Shown: positions 21,498 through 31,156 of the stretch, piece by piece | Position numbering within the stretch: the stretch's first letter is position 1 | How the letters are laid out: each line of letters starts with the position of its first letter | Made by a program: the position numbers and the translations under genes | NCBI GenBank assembly: GCA_902601235.1 | Contig: CACKMG010000002.1 | Location: 49,757 to 113,756, forward strand | Origin: an uncultured Pelagibacteraceae bacterium | Lineage (GTDB): Bacteria; Pseudomonadota; Alphaproteobacteria; Pelagibacterales; Pelagibacteraceae | Direction: 5' to 3' | Length of the DNA stretch: 64,000 nucleotides | The notes under the pieces: model-generated | What the model was told of the DNA's origin: nothing | The model's database searches: none | What the model saw: the letters and a program-made list of their open reading frames with translations, nothing else

Positions 21498-22426
21498 TGA
21501 AAATTTTAGGAATAGGCAATGCTATAGTTGATGTTATTTGTAAAGTAAACGATGACTATTTATCAAAAAATAAACTCGAAAAAGGAACGATGAAATTAAT
21601 TTTTGATGATAAAGAATTTCAAAAATTACTTGCTGATCTGAAAATAATCAAAACTGTTTCAGGTGGTTCAGTAGCAAATTCTATTGTTGGTTTATCGCAA
21701 TTAGGAAATTCTGTTGGTTTTATTGGAAAAATTTCTGATGATAATTTTGGTGCCAAATATGAAGATGGTTTAAAAAAAGAAAATGTTAACTTTTTCTATT
21801 CAAAAAAAAATGAGGAAATTCCAACCGGTACTTGTTTAATTTTGGTTACCCCTGACTCTGAAAGAACTATGTGTACATATTTGGGTATATCGGGAAAAAT
21901 AAATGAAAATGACCTTGATACTGAAGTAATAAAAAAAAGTGAAATTGTTTTTTTAGAAGGATATCTATGGGATGAAGGAGATGCAAAAGAAGCTTTTAAT
22001 AAAGCAATAATCCAGGCAAACAAAGTTGCTATGTCGCTATCTGATAAATTTTGTGTAGATAGACATAAACCTCATTTTTTAGACTTAGTAAAAAATAAAT
22101 TAGATATTATTTTTGCCAATGAAGTTGAAATTAATTCCTTGATTGACACAAATGATTTTAAAGAGGTTATTTCTTTTGCAAAAAAAATCGATAAACACTT
22201 AATCATTACTCGAGGAGATAAAGGTGCTATTTCAATTTACAAAAATGAGATCAATGAGATTGAAGCAAAAAACAACTTAAAAATCATAGATCTTACAGGA
22301 GCGGGAGACTTGTTTGCTGCTGGGTATCTTCATGGGTTTGTTAATAATTTGTCTATTAAAGAGTGTTTAATCAAAGCAACTGATATGTCTTCTAAAGTAA
22401 TTCAACAAATTGGAGCTAGACTTTAA
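21497..22426 (+). CDS. PfkB-family carbohydrate kinase (adenosine kinase-like)
   Basis: GGSVANSIVGLSQLG, FIGKISDD, IIDLTGAGDLFAAGYLHG. Confidence 0.85.
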   Translation: MKILGIGNAIVDVICKVNDDYLSKNKLEKGTMKLIFDDKEFQKLLADLKIIKTVSGGSVANSIVGLSQLGNSVGFIGKISDDNFGAKYEDGLKKENVNFFYSKKNEEIPTGTCLILVTPDSERTMCTYLGISGKINENDLDTEVIKKSEIVFLEGYLWDEGDAKEAFNKAIIQANKVAMSLSDKFCVDRHKPHFLDLVKNKLDIIFANEVEINSLIDTNDFKEVISFAKKIDKHLIITRGDKGAISIYKNEINEIEAKNNLKIIDLTGAGDLFAAGYLHGFVNNLSIKECLIKATDMSSKVIQQIGARL

Positions 22427-22532
22427 CTCTTTTCTTTCTTTGATAGCTCCCTTTACCTTTTTTAGGTTTAACAACTCTAGGTTTATATTTCCTTGAGAAA
22501 AGATCTTTAGCAAATAAGTTTTTTTTCTTCAA
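22416..22532 (-). CDS. arfA: ArfA-like alternative ribosome-rescue factor (38 codons, TTG start), not in ORF track
   Basis: Reverse strand translates to (TTG)KKKNLFAKDLFSRKYKPRVVKPKKGKGSYQRKKRVKV*; contains the ArfA-type RVxKxKKGKGSYxRK core. An in-frame TAA sits directly upstream of the TTG. Confidence 0.72.
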   Translation of the reverse strand: MKKKNLFAKDLFSRKYKPRVVKPKKGKGSYQRKKRVKV

Positions 22533-23092
22533 TTAACTAAGTACCCTTCTTTAGAGCTAATTATAAATTTATCATCTCCAAATTTTTCTCTAATTTTTTT
22601 TCTTAATCTGTGGATATGTGTTTCAACTGTGTGTGTCTCTAACTTAGATTTATGATCCCAAACATTTGACTGAAGTTCTTTAATTTTTATTGGTTTTTTC
22701 GACTTATTTAAATAAACTATAGTATCAATTTCTTTCTCAGTTAATCTTAAAATTTCCAATTTATTTGAAATAGTTCGTGAATTTAAATCAATTTGATATT
22801 TGCCAATTATATAACTTGCTTGATCTTTATAATTTAACTTTAAAAATTCAACGTTTAATTTTTCAATTAATTGGTTAAGTTTTATTGGTAAATCATCTAA
22901 TATAAATTGATTATTTATATTAGGAATTTTTTTTTGAGTTAAAAGTATAAAATTTTCATCTTTTTTTTTATTTAAAATTTGAAGTTCCTCTTTTTTTAAA
23001 TAAGTAATATTAAAATTTAAATTATCTTCAATTTCAGTTAATATTTTATAAATAATTAAAAAATCATATATAATTAATTTTTGATTATACAT
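22529..23092 (-). CDS. OmpR/PhoB-type winged-helix regulator with degenerate receiver (start adjusted to MYNQKLII; ORF extends to 23155)
   Basis: C-terminal wHTH: LTEKEIDTIVYLNKSKKPIKIKELQSNVWDHKSKLETHTVETHIHRLRKKIREKFG...ISSKEGYLVN. Confidence 0.8.
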   Translation of the reverse strand: MYNQKLIIYDFLIIYKILTEIEDNLNFNITYLKKEELQILNKKKDENFILLTQKKIPNINNQFILDDLPIKLNQLIEKLNVEFLKLNYKDQASYIIGKYQIDLNSRTISNKLEILRLTEKEIDTIVYLNKSKKPIKIKELQSNVWDHKSKLETHTVETHIHRLRKKIREKFGDDKFIISSKEGYLVN

Positions 23093-23103
23093 GTAAAGAC
23101 AAT

Positions 23104-23598
23104 ATGTTAATTTATCTAAAAAATAAACATACTCTTGTAGTAGATGATTTCTCATTTAAATGTAGCATAGGTAAAAATGGTACAACTAAAAATAAAGTAG
23201 AAGGAGATAAGAAAACTCCCAAAGGGAGTTTTTATATTGAAAACTTATATTTTAGAAAAGATAGAGTAAAAAAAATACAATCTAAATTAAAGTCAATACC
23301 AATTACTAAATTTATGGGATGGTGTGATGATTTAAAAGATAAAAAAAGATATAATAAATTAATAAAAGTGAACAAAAAAACGAAACACGAAAAACTTTTT
23401 AGAAAAGATATAAAATATGATTTATTAATACCGATTAAATACAATTTCAAAAAAAGAATTTTAGGAAAAGGAAGTTGTATATTTCTTCATCTTACAAAAA
23501 ACTATAAACCAACAGCGGGATGCATTGCTATTAATAAGAACGATTTTCTCATTATGTTAAAAGTTATCGGCAAAAAAACAAAGATAAAAATTACTTAA
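23104..23598 (+). CDS. L,D-transpeptidase (YkuD) catalytic-domain protein
   Basis: GDKKTPKGSFYIE, CIFLHLTKNYKPTAGCIAINKNDF (HxxxSxGCI-like active site). Confidence 0.85.
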   Translation: MLIYLKNKHTLVVDDFSFKCSIGKNGTTKNKVEGDKKTPKGSFYIENLYFRKDRVKKIQSKLKSIPITKFMGWCDDLKDKKRYNKLIKVNKKTKHEKLFRKDIKYDLLIPIKYNFKKRILGKGSCIFLHLTKNYKPTAGCIAINKNDFLIMLKVIGKKTKIKIT

Positions 23599-24257
23599 TT
23601 TCTAGCACCAAATATTCTCGATCCTATTCTTACATATGTAGAACCATATTTCATTGCTAACAAATAATCACTAGACATACCCATGCTTAAATCTTTAAGA
23701 TTAAATTTTTTTTTGATTTCAAACATTTGAGAAAAATATTTTTCAGGATTATCACTATTAGGTGGAATACACATCAAACCAATCACATCCAACTTTAATT
23801 CATTTTTACAATAATTATAGAGTTTTTCAAAATCATTTAGACTTACACCACTTTTTTGATTTTCTTCTCCTATGTTAATTTGAATGAATATCTTGATATT
23901 TTTTTCAATTTTTTTTTGTTCATCTGATATTTTTTTTGCAAGCTTGATGCTATCCACTGAATGAATATAGTCAAAAATTTTTACTGCTTGTTTGACTTTA
24001 TTTGTTTGTAACTTACCGATCATGTGAAGATTTAAGTCTTTAATTTTTTTTTTTATCTCAACCCATTTATCCATTGCTTCTTGTACTTTATTTTCACCAA
24101 AATCATTGTGACCATATTCAATTAATGGATAAATTTTATTTTCTGAGAATGTTTTGCTTACCGCAATGATTTTTGTTGATATATTCTGATTATTTTTAGA
24201 ATTTTTTGAGTTTATTTCTTCTTGTATTCTTATTAAATTTGAAACTATATGGTCCAT
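23595..24257 (-). CDS. YggS-family PLP-binding protein
   Basis: IIAVSKTFSENKIYPLIEYGHNDFGENKVQEA, HMIGKLQTNKVKQAV, SMGMSSDYLLAMKYGSTYVRIGSRIFG. Confidence 0.94.
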   Translation of the reverse strand: MDHIVSNLIRIQEEINSKNSKNNQNISTKIIAVSKTFSENKIYPLIEYGHNDFGENKVQEAMDKWVEIKKKIKDLNLHMIGKLQTNKVKQAVKIFDYIHSVDSIKLAKKISDEQKKIEKNIKIFIQINIGEENQKSGVSLNDFEKLYNYCKNELKLDVIGLMCIPPNSDNPEKYFSQMFEIKKKFNLKDLSMGMSSDYLLAMKYGSTYVRIGSRIFGARN

Positions 24258-24797
24258 AAAACTTATTTTTATTTTATAAGTAAATTTGAAAAATCTCTAT
24301 TCAATAAATTAGAAAAAAATATCAACATAATTTATCGGAATTATGATGAAAAATATAAAAAAAATGAAATTTTACAAATAAAAAAAATTTGTAAAGCACA
24401 AAAAAGAAAATTTTTTTTGGCAAATAATATAAAATTAGCAAAAAATCTTAACTTAGATGGTGTATATATTCCTTCCTTTAATAAAGACCCCGTTCCAATA
24501 AATTTTAAAAAAAAATCTTTTCTTATTCTTGGTTCTGCTCATAACTTAAGTGAGATAATTCAAAAGAAAAAACAAAATGTTGATTTATTCTTTATTTCAC
24601 CACTATTTAAGATAAAAAAAAGAAACTACTTCTTGGGACCCACAAAATTTAACATTTTACGTAATCATTTTAATATAAAAACAATTGCATTAGGTGGTAT
24701 CAATAATCAAAATTTAAAAAAATTATCAATGATTAATTGTTATGGTTTTGCATCAATATCTTATATAGAAAAATACAAATTAAATGGAAAAAAATAA
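24249..24797 (+). CDS. Thiamine-phosphate synthase/TenI-like protein
   Basis: FYFISKF, NLDGVYIP, ILGSAHNLSEI, VDLFFISPLFKIKKRNYFLGPTKFN, TIALGGINNQNLKKL: TIM-barrel ThiE/TenI signatures. Confidence 0.68.
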   Translation: MVHKTYFYFISKFEKSLFNKLEKNINIIYRNYDEKYKKNEILQIKKICKAQKRKFFLANNIKLAKNLNLDGVYIPSFNKDPVPINFKKKSFLILGSAHNLSEIIQKKKQNVDLFFISPLFKIKKRNYFLGPTKFNILRNHFNIKTIALGGINNQNLKKLSMINCYGFASISYIEKYKLNGKK

Positions 24798-26343
24798 AAT
24801 TAAGGAAAAAATACAGATACTAATAAATCATTTTAATGCAGGCAATTTCAGATTTGTAATTAAAGAAACAGAAAAATTACTGATTAAGCTTCCAGATAAT
24901 ATATTTTTAATCAATTTGATTGGTTCTTCTTATCAAAACTTAGGAGATCATGAAACGGCAATTAAAACCTTTTTACATATTTTAAATTTAGATAATAAAA
25001 ATATTGCTGCCTACAACAATCTAGGAAATGTATTTAAAAATATGAAAAATTTTGAGGAGGCAAAAATAAATTATGAAAAAGCATTGGAAATAAACCCTAA
25101 TTTTGTGAATGCAAGAACCAACTATGGAAATTTATTTTTTGAATTGAATAATTATGAAGCTGCAATTACAAATTTAAAGAAAGCTATACATATTGATAAC
25201 AAGTCAGTGCAACCTTATTATAATTTAGGAGTTGTTTATCAAAGTATTGGGGAAACCGAAAAAGCATTACAAAACTTTGAAATGGTTTTAAAATTAGCTC
25301 CTTACTTTACTAATGCAGATAAAATGATAAGTAGATTCACAAAATACTCCAAAAACCACCATCATATAAAACAAATGGAAGATAAAATTAGAAACCAAAA
25401 ATTAAATCACTCACAAAAATCCCAATTGCATTTTGCACTTGGGAAAGCTTATGAAGATTTTGGGGAGTTTGGCACATCTTTTCAAAATATTAAACTTGGT
25501 AATTATCATAAAAAAAAATTTATAAAATACGATTTGAGCGATGATTTAAAGACTTTTAAAGAATTAAAAGCATTTTTTTCTAAATACAATTTCCAGTCAA
25601 ATTCAAAAAATTTAAAAGAAAAAAAAATAATTTTTATTATTGGCTTACCAAGATCAGGTACTAGTTTAGTTGAGCAAATCATGTCATCACACTCAAAAAT
25701 TTATGGATGTGGTGAATTAGATTACATGACAAAGCTTATAACTGAAAACTTATATACAAAAAATATATTAGATAATGATAAAATCAATAAGTTATCTTTA
25801 AGTAAAAAAGATGAAATTGCTAAAAATTATATAAATTATGTGGAAAAATTTCAACCAAACTCATTAATATACACTGATAAAGCACCTTTAAATTTTATTT
25901 GGGTTGGAATTATAAAAATTCTTTTACCAAATTCAAAAATAATCCACTGTAAAAGAAATTCAAAAGATAATATTTTATCATTATATAAAAACGATTTTGA
26001 TGATCGATTAAATTTTTCTTATGATTTTGATGATTTATTTAAGTTTTATAAAGAATATCGTGAATTGATGGATTTATGGAAGACTAAATTAAATAAAGAA
26101 ATATATGATGTTGAATATGAAAATATCATTAACAATCCAGAAACTGAAATTAAAAAATTACTTAAATTTTGTGAACTAGATTTCGAAGAAAATTGTCTAA
26201 ATTTTTATAAAAATAAAAGGCCTATCAAAACTGTTAGCTCAGCTCAAGCTAGAAGACCTCTATATAACAAATCGATAAATTCGTATAAAAACTTCGAAAT
26301 TTATATGAAAGATATTTTTCAACAAATCGATAATTTTAAATAA
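24784..26343 (+). CDS. TPR-repeat protein with C-terminal sulfotransferase domain
   Basis: Several TPRs (AAYNNLGNVFKNMKNFEEAKINYEKALEINPNF), then IFIIGLPRSGTSLVEQIMSSHSKIYGCGEL PAPS-loop and KIIHCKRNSKDNILSLY. Confidence 0.87.
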   Translation: MEKNKIKEKIQILINHFNAGNFRFVIKETEKLLIKLPDNIFLINLIGSSYQNLGDHETAIKTFLHILNLDNKNIAAYNNLGNVFKNMKNFEEAKINYEKALEINPNFVNARTNYGNLFFELNNYEAAITNLKKAIHIDNKSVQPYYNLGVVYQSIGETEKALQNFEMVLKLAPYFTNADKMISRFTKYSKNHHHIKQMEDKIRNQKLNHSQKSQLHFALGKAYEDFGEFGTSFQNIKLGNYHKKKFIKYDLSDDLKTFKELKAFFSKYNFQSNSKNLKEKKIIFIIGLPRSGTSLVEQIMSSHSKIYGCGELDYMTKLITENLYTKNILDNDKINKLSLSKKDEIAKNYINYVEKFQPNSLIYTDKAPLNFIWVGIIKILLPNSKIIHCKRNSKDNILSLYKNDFDDRLNFSYDFDDLFKFYKEYRELMDLWKTKLNKEIYDVEYENIINNPETEIKKLLKFCELDFEENCLNFYKNKRPIKTVSSAQARRPLYNKSINSYKNFEIYMKDIFQQIDNFK

Positions 26344-26371
26344 AAAAAAAGGCCCCAATGGAATTGGGGCC
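26342..26371 (-). terminator. Intrinsic terminator of the porin gene (minus strand)
   Basis: ggccccaat-gga-attggggcc perfect 9-bp stem (26351-26371); on the minus strand it is followed by a U-tract (complement of aaaaaaaaa). Confidence 0.85.
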
Positions 26372-26398
26372 TTAATACTTTTAAAACTTATATTTAGA

Positions 26399-27388
26399 TT
26401 AGAATGCTAATACTAAACTTAGTTCCATATGCTCGTCATTATCACCTGTTTGACCAGCTGTATCTTTTGACTCACCGAAAGTACCTCTAACAGTCATTGC
26501 TCCCATTGTATAAGAAGCATTGATAGCGTCAGATGTTTCTGTAACGTTTGTTCCAGATGGTACATCGTATTCTCTGTCCTGAGTAGCGATTGAAATTTTC
26601 ATTTCATCAGATACGTTGAACGCAATAGCGTAAGCTTCTACGTTAGTTCCGTTAGAACCAGCAGATCCATCATGGAATTCTGCCATTCTATAACCAACAG
26701 ATACTGGACCTGTAGAGTATAAAATGTGTCCAACAGATGAAGTATCATCGTTCTCAGTAGCTAAAGAGTAGTCTACAGTAGACTGACCATACTTAACAGT
26801 TAAACCATCTACGTAAGGAATGTCATAACTTAAGTGCCAGTCAGAAGCTTTAGCTGTTACACCAGCTCCATCATTTCCACCGTCACCAGTACCAGCTGTT
26901 CCGCCAGCATATGATGCTGTGTGCGCTAATGAAATGCTTAATCCAGCAAATGTATTACTGTAACCAAGTGTATCGTTAGAAGCTGCTCCGATTACACCTG
27001 CACCAGATACTCCTGTCCACACTTCTTCATAAGCAGTTGGAAGAAGGTCATCGTTTGCAACTGTACCTTCTAAACCACCACCGTTAGCATCTAATGATAA
27101 TGTACCCATATCACCCATATCAAGTGTTTGATACGTTGATAATGCAGCACCTATGTTATCATTAAGTGTTCTTACGATTGTAGCAGTACCAAATCCTACA
27201 TCACCAGAACCTGAGAATTTCACAGATGTATTTGATCCCCAAGGGTTACCAGTAGATGCGTCAGTACCGTTTGTTGTTGTGTAAGTTACTTCAGCTGTAC
27301 CTGATACACTCATTTCTACTGCGTTAGCAGAGAAAGCTACTAGTGATCCAGCTAGAGCTGTAAGACCTACTTTTTTTAAGTTTTTCAT
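26399..27388 (-). CDS. Outer-membrane porin
   Basis: Signal peptide MKNLKKVGLTALAGSLVAFSANA; Gly/Asp-rich beta-barrel; C-terminal LSLVLAF beta-signal; AAGGAGAAA Shine-Dalgarno upstream. Confidence 0.85.
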   Translation of the reverse strand: MKNLKKVGLTALAGSLVAFSANAVEMSVSGTAEVTYTTTNGTDASTGNPWGSNTSVKFSGSGDVGFGTATIVRTLNDNIGAALSTYQTLDMGDMGTLSLDANGGGLEGTVANDDLLPTAYEEVWTGVSGAGVIGAASNDTLGYSNTFAGLSISLAHTASYAGGTAGTGDGGNDGAGVTAKASDWHLSYDIPYVDGLTVKYGQSTVDYSLATENDDTSSVGHILYSTGPVSVGYRMAEFHDGSAGSNGTNVEAYAIAFNVSDEMKISIATQDREYDVPSGTNVTETSDAINASYTMGAMTVRGTFGESKDTAGQTGDNDEHMELSLVLAF

Positions 27389-27605
27389 ATTTTCTCCTTT
27401 TTATTATTAATAATAATATGAACAGGTGATTTTTAGGGTAAAACACTCCAAACAAGTAACAAAATACCAGTAAATGCTGATTTTTTTCCCAATTGTGATA
27501 TTTTTACAACACAAATAGCTTTCATAAAGCTTAAAAACACCTATTTTTCGCGATAATTTCTGAAGTTTTTATTTAAATAAAATTACAAGTATTTATATAT
27601 TTCTA

Positions 27606-28175
27606 ATGTTTTCAAAAAAAATTAGCTTAATTTTAAAAAAAAATTTTTTAATACTCTCAATATTTTTTATTTTACAGTCTTGTGGTTCTTGGAATCCACC
27701 AGATGTGAAAGATAGTCCGATTAATGACGCCGATATGAGAAAAAGAAATATTGAAGAGGGTAGAGGCATTACTTTTGGAGGAAAAAAAGGTGGGTCAGGA
27801 AATTTTGATTTTGCAACCTCAAACGAAATGTGGAGAGCTACTTTACAAATTTTGGATTTTGTCCCATTGTCAACTGCTGATTACGGAGGGGGGATTATTA
27901 TCACTGATTGGTACTCCGATGATTTAGACTCAAAAGAGTCAATTAAAATAATGGTGAATTTTTTATCTAATGAAATTAGAGCTGATGGTATTGATATAAA
28001 AGTCTATAAAAAGATTTGTAATCAAAATTTTAAATGTAATACTCAACTGATTAAATCAAATATTAGTAATGATATAAAATTAGCAGTTTTAAAAAAAGCT
28101 GCTCAAATTAAAAAACAAGATGGAAAGAAAAGGGCCAAAGATAATAATTATACAATTGTTCCATCCAAAGAATAA
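27606..28175 (+). CDS. DUF3576-type lipoprotein
   Basis: Lipobox ILQSCG; NEMWRATLQILDFVPLSTADYGGGIIITDWYSD. Confidence 0.78.
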   Translation: MFSKKISLILKKNFLILSIFFILQSCGSWNPPDVKDSPINDADMRKRNIEEGRGITFGGKKGGSGNFDFATSNEMWRATLQILDFVPLSTADYGGGIIITDWYSDDLDSKESIKIMVNFLSNEIRADGIDIKVYKKICNQNFKCNTQLIKSNISNDIKLAVLKKAAQIKKQDGKKRAKDNNYTIVPSKE

Positions 28176-28181
28176 ATTAAG

Positions 28182-30722
28182 TTGAGTAGATATAACTTTA
28201 GACTCGTAGAAAAAAAGTGGCAAGACCATTGGGAAAAGAACAATTCTTTTAAAGCAGTGGTAGACCCTAAAAAGGAAAAATTTTATTGCTTAGAAATGTT
28301 TCCTTATCCATCTGGAAAAATACACATGGGTCATGTCCGAAATTATACAATTGGTGATGTATTGGCTAGACATAAGTCTTTACAAGGTTTCAATGTTTTA
28401 CATCCCATGGGTTGGGATTCTTTCGGTATGCCAGCAGAAAATGCTGCAAAAGAAAATAATTTAAATCCAAAAAATTGGACAGAGGAAAATATTAATACAA
28501 TGAAGAACCAATTAAAAAAGTTAGGTCTATCCATTGATTGGGATAGGGAGATTTCAACTTGCTCACCTGAATATTACAAACACCAACAAAAAATTTTCTT
28601 AGATCTATATGATAAAGGCCTTATATATCGTAAAGAAAGTTACGTAAATTGGGATCCTGTTGATCAAACTGTTCTCGCAAATGAACAAGTTATTAATGGT
28701 AAAGGTTGGCGCTCAGGAGCAACAGTTGAAAGAAAAAAATTAAATCAATGGTTCTTCAAAATTTCAAGTTTTGCTGAAGAGTTACTTTCTGATTTAGATA
28801 CTTTAAATCAGTGGCCTGAAAAAGTTAAAATAATGCAAAAAAATTGGATTGGAAAATCTTTTGGTTGTAATATTAATTTTAAGATTGAGAGGTCTGAAAA
28901 TGTTAAATCAATCAAATGTTACACGACAAGACCAGACACACTTTTTGGTTTCTCTTTCTTAGCCTTATCAGTAGATCACCCATTATCTAAATTTTATGAA
29001 AAAGACAAAAAATTTGTAGATTTTAAAGAAAAATGTTCAAAAACAGGCACCACGGAAGAATCAATTGCACAAGCCGAAAAAATTGGTTTCAAAACAGAAT
29101 TGTTAGCAATTAATCCATTAAATGAGCAAGAAAAAGTGCCTGTATATTTTGCAAACTTTGTATTGATGGATTATGGATTTGGTGCTGTTTTTGGATGTCC
29201 TGCTCACGACCAAAGAGATTTTGATTTTGCTAAGAAATATAATTTAAAAATAAAAACTGTTGTAAAACCAATTGAAGAAACAGATGAATATAAAGTTAAA
29301 GATGAAGCTTACACTGGAGGTGGTGTAATAATAAACTCTGCATTTTTAAATGGTTTAAAAGTTCCTGAGGATTCTATTTTAAAAACAATAGAAATTTTAA
29401 AAGAAAAAAAAATCGGTGATAAAAAAACAAATTATAGACTTAAAGATTGGGGTGTTTCGAGGCAGAGATATTGGGGTTGTCCAATCCCAATAGCCTATGA
29501 TGATAAAAATCAAATTCATAAAATTCCAGAAAAAGATCTGCCAATTTTACTTCCAGATAAAATAAATTTGAAAACAAAAGGGAATCCTCTTGACTTTGCA
29601 GATGAATGGAAAAAAGTTAAAATTAATGGAAAAATTTATATAAGGGAAACAGATACTTTGGATACTTTTGTAGACTCCTCATGGTATTTTTTAAGATTTT
29701 GCTCTTCTAAAGAAACTAATTATTCATTTAATAAAAATGAAATAGATTACTGGATGCCAGTTGATCAATACATTGGTGGAGTAGAACATGCAATATTACA
29801 TTTATTATATTCAAGATTTTTTACAAGAGCTATTAATTTAAACAATAAAGAATTTGATTTAAAAGAACCATTTAAAGGATTGTTTACTCAAGGGATGGTT
29901 TGTCATCAAACTTATAGAGATCAAAAAGATAATTGGCTCAATCCAGAAGAGGTTTTTTCCGATGATGGAAAAAATTATTTTGTTAAAAACAAACCCTCAG
30001 AAAAAGTAACTATAGGGCCTTCTGAGTCAATGTCTAAATCAAAAAAAAATACCATTGATCCAGAAAAAATGATTGAGTCATATGGTGCTGATGCGGTTAG
30101 ACTTTTTATATTATCAGATAGTCCACCTGAAAAAGATATACAGTGGTCAGAATCTGGCATGACCTCTGCTTATAAGTTTATTCAAAAATTTTGGATGATG
30201 AGCCAAAATATTTTAGAAATAATTAATAATGAACCTAATCAATCAATCAATAACGAAATAGAAATATTTACAAATCAATCAATAGAAAAAATTAATGTGG
30301 CTCTCGAAAAGTTTAGATATAATGTGATTATAGCCGTATTCCATGATATTTTTAATTATTACAATAAAGTTTCACAAAATAAGAAAAACTATAAAAATTT
30401 AAGAGGAAATTTTGAAAAAATTCTAATAGTTATGTCACCGATAATACCCCATTTAACAAACGAGTGTTTGCAAAGTATAGCGTCAGAGAATTTTATATGG
30501 CCAAAAGTCAAAAAGGAATTTTTAGAAACTGATGAAAAAGAAATTGTCATTCAAATTAATGGAAAAAAAAGAGGGAATATAACAATAAACAAGAAAAGTG
30601 AAGAAAATGAAATACTAGCAAAAATTAAGGAATTAGACATAATCCAAAAATACATAAAAGATAAAAAAATTTCTAAAACAATTTATGTAAAAGAAAGATT
30701 AATAAACATTATAGTAAATTAA
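28182..30722 (+). CDS. leuS: Leucyl-tRNA synthetase (TTG start)
   Basis: [37 protein letters not shown]-like [13 protein letters not shown]. Confidence 0.98.
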   Translation: MSRYNFRLVEKKWQDHWEKNNSFKAVVDPKKEKFYCLEMFPYPSGKIHMGHVRNYTIGDVLARHKSLQGFNVLHPMGWDSFGMPAENAAKENNLNPKNWTEENINTMKNQLKKLGLSIDWDREISTCSPEYYKHQQKIFLDLYDKGLIYRKESYVNWDPVDQTVLANEQVINGKGWRSGATVERKKLNQWFFKISSFAEELLSDLDTLNQWPEKVKIMQKNWIGKSFGCNINFKIERSENVKSIKCYTTRPDTLFGFSFLALSVDHPLSKFYEKDKKFVDFKEKCSKTGTTEESIAQAEKIGFKTELLAINPLNEQEKVPVYFANFVLMDYGFGAVFGCPAHDQRDFDFAKKYNLKIKTVVKPIEETDEYKVKDEAYTGGGVIINSAFLNGLKVPEDSILKTIEILKEKKIGDKKTNYRLKDWGVSRQRYWGCPIPIAYDDKNQIHKIPEKDLPILLPDKINLKTKGNPLDFADEWKKVKINGKIYIRETDTLDTFVDSSWYFLRFCSSKETNYSFNKNEIDYWMPVDQYIGGVEHAILHLLYSRFFTRAINLNNKEFDLKEPFKGLFTQGMVCHQTYRDQKDNWLNPEEVFSDDGKNYFVKNKPSEKVTIGPSESMSKSKKNTIDPEKMIESYGADAVRLFILSDSPPEKDIQWSESGMTSAYKFIQKFWMMSQNILEIINNEPNQSINNEIEIFTNQSIEKINVALEKFRYNVIIAVFHDIFNYYNKVSQNKKNYKNLRGNFEKILIVMSPIIPHLTNECLQSIASENFIWPKVKKEFLETDEKEIVIQINGKKRGNITINKKSEENEILAKIKELDIIQKYIKDKKISKTIYVKERLINIIVN

Positions 30723-31156
30723 TGAAAAAAATTTTAATTTTATTTCTTTTTCTATCTGCTTGTGGCTATCAACCTTTATATAATGCAAATTTAATAGATT
30801 TTGAATTTAATAAAATCAACTTATCTGGTGATTTTAAAATAAATAGAAAAATTATCTCTACTTTAAATATAAATGAATCTAATAACACAAATAAAGAAAT
30901 TTCAATTGATAGTTCGCAATCAATTACTGTAACATCCAGAGATGCTCAAGGACAACCAGCCACATATAGAACAAGCGTTAATGTTACAGTTTCTATAAAA
31001 GATCAAAGTAAAACCATTAAAACAAAATCATTTAGTGAAGATTTTACTTATAACAATATTGAAAATAAATATGATTTATCTGTTTATCAAGATGATGTTC
31101 AAAATAATTTAATTAAAAAGATTGTAGATGATTTAATTGTTTATATAAACTTATAG
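30722..31156 (+). CDS. lptE: LPS-assembly lipoprotein LptE-like
   Basis: Lipobox FLSACGYQPLY; between leuS and holA, the canonical location. Confidence 0.8.
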   Translation: MKKILILFLFLSACGYQPLYNANLIDFEFNKINLSGDFKINRKIISTLNINESNNTNKEISIDSSQSITVTSRDAQGQPATYRTSVNVTVSIKDQSKTIKTKSFSEDFTYNNIENKYDLSVYQDDVQNNLIKKIVDDLIVYINL

